Source: Ciceribacter sp. L1K22 (GTDB lineage: Bacteria > Pseudomonadota > Alphaproteobacteria > Rhizobiales > Rhizobiaceae). Taken from it: 64,000 nt of DNA. The notes beneath the pieces were generated by a model, which saw only the letters and a list, made by a program, of their open reading frames with translations, had not been told where the DNA came from and ran no database searches. Positions 63,970 to 64,000 of this stretch are shown piece after piece (positions within the stretch are counted from its first letter, which is position 1; each line of letters begins with the position of its first letter). Location: NCBI RefSeq assembly GCF_017599385.1, contig NZ_JAGFPK010000001.1, positions 3,231,436-3,295,435 of the forward strand. The letters are read 5' to 3'. A program made the position numbers and the translations under genes.

Positions 63970-64000
63970 GATGATGTTCCCTCTGTTGTCCAAGGCACTT

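Noticed and set aside
1-64000. CRISPR arrays, insertion sequences, prophage or integrative-element ends
   Set aside because: I saw no regularly spaced direct repeats, transposase, integrase or tRNA-flanked att-like repeats anywhere in the window.

Overview
The window looks like a chromosomal segment of a Rhizobiaceae bacterium in the Ensifer/Rhizobium/Pararhizobium/Agrobacterium group. The evidence is the phbAB-phaR, rpmF, mtgA, ispG housekeeping order, a cyclic beta-1,2-glucan synthase (NdvB/ChvB) with its exporter (NdvA/ChvA), an ExpR-type LuxR regulator between pyc and ndvA, and a gbpR-chvE-gguABC locus. I see no rRNA or tRNA genes, no CRISPR array, no insertion sequence and no phage genes. 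The species cannot be fixed from the sequence alone.

Layout. 0-5 kb: a minus-strand group with CarD, FdxA, an S4 RNA-binding protein and a SUV3-like helicase. 5-6.7 kb: an alpha/beta hydrolase and two tiny envelope proteins. 6.7-16.6 kb: polyhydroxybutyrate synthesis (phbA, phbB, phaR), ribosomal protein L32, a glutathione transferase, MtgA, farnesyl diphosphate synthase, a LysE exporter, an OmpA-like lipoprotein, IspG and an MFS transporter. 16.7-22.1 kb: an EamA permease, then a DUF2892/membrane-fusion/RND-permease operon behind an AT-rich palindrome.

22.2-31.9 kb is the most distinctive block: two divergent operons around one promoter/operator region. Leftward are a polar amino-acid ABC importer and an M20 amidohydrolase. 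Rightward are a dimethylarginine-hydrolase/deiminase-like enzyme, a TetR regulator, an aminotransferase and a 2-ketoarginine-decarboxylase-like ThDP enzyme, followed by an XRE-cupin regulator. Together they look like uptake, release and degradation of an arginine derivative whose identity is unknown.

32-47 kb: ndvB (8.5 kb), pyruvate carboxylase, ExpR and ndvA. NdvB makes cyclic glucan and NdvA exports it. 47-60 kb: sugar and sugar-acid metabolism. An IclR regulator stands divergent to a UxaA-family dehydratase, and GbpR divergent to ChvE-GguA-GguB (sugar import). GguC, an arabinonate/galactonate-type dehydratase, a sugar 1-dehydrogenase, DgoK and DgoA follow. This is nearly a full oxidative route for L-arabinose, D-galactose and D-fucose, lacking only a visible lactonase. 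60-64 kb: a minus-strand polyamine-type ABC importer whose binding protein carries a Tat signal.

Several genes have non-ATG starts supported by Shine-Dalgarno spacing (pyc, ndvA, expR, iclR, probably the helicase). Starts were chosen by eye from Shine-Dalgarno spacing and remembered family N-termini; no database search was run.
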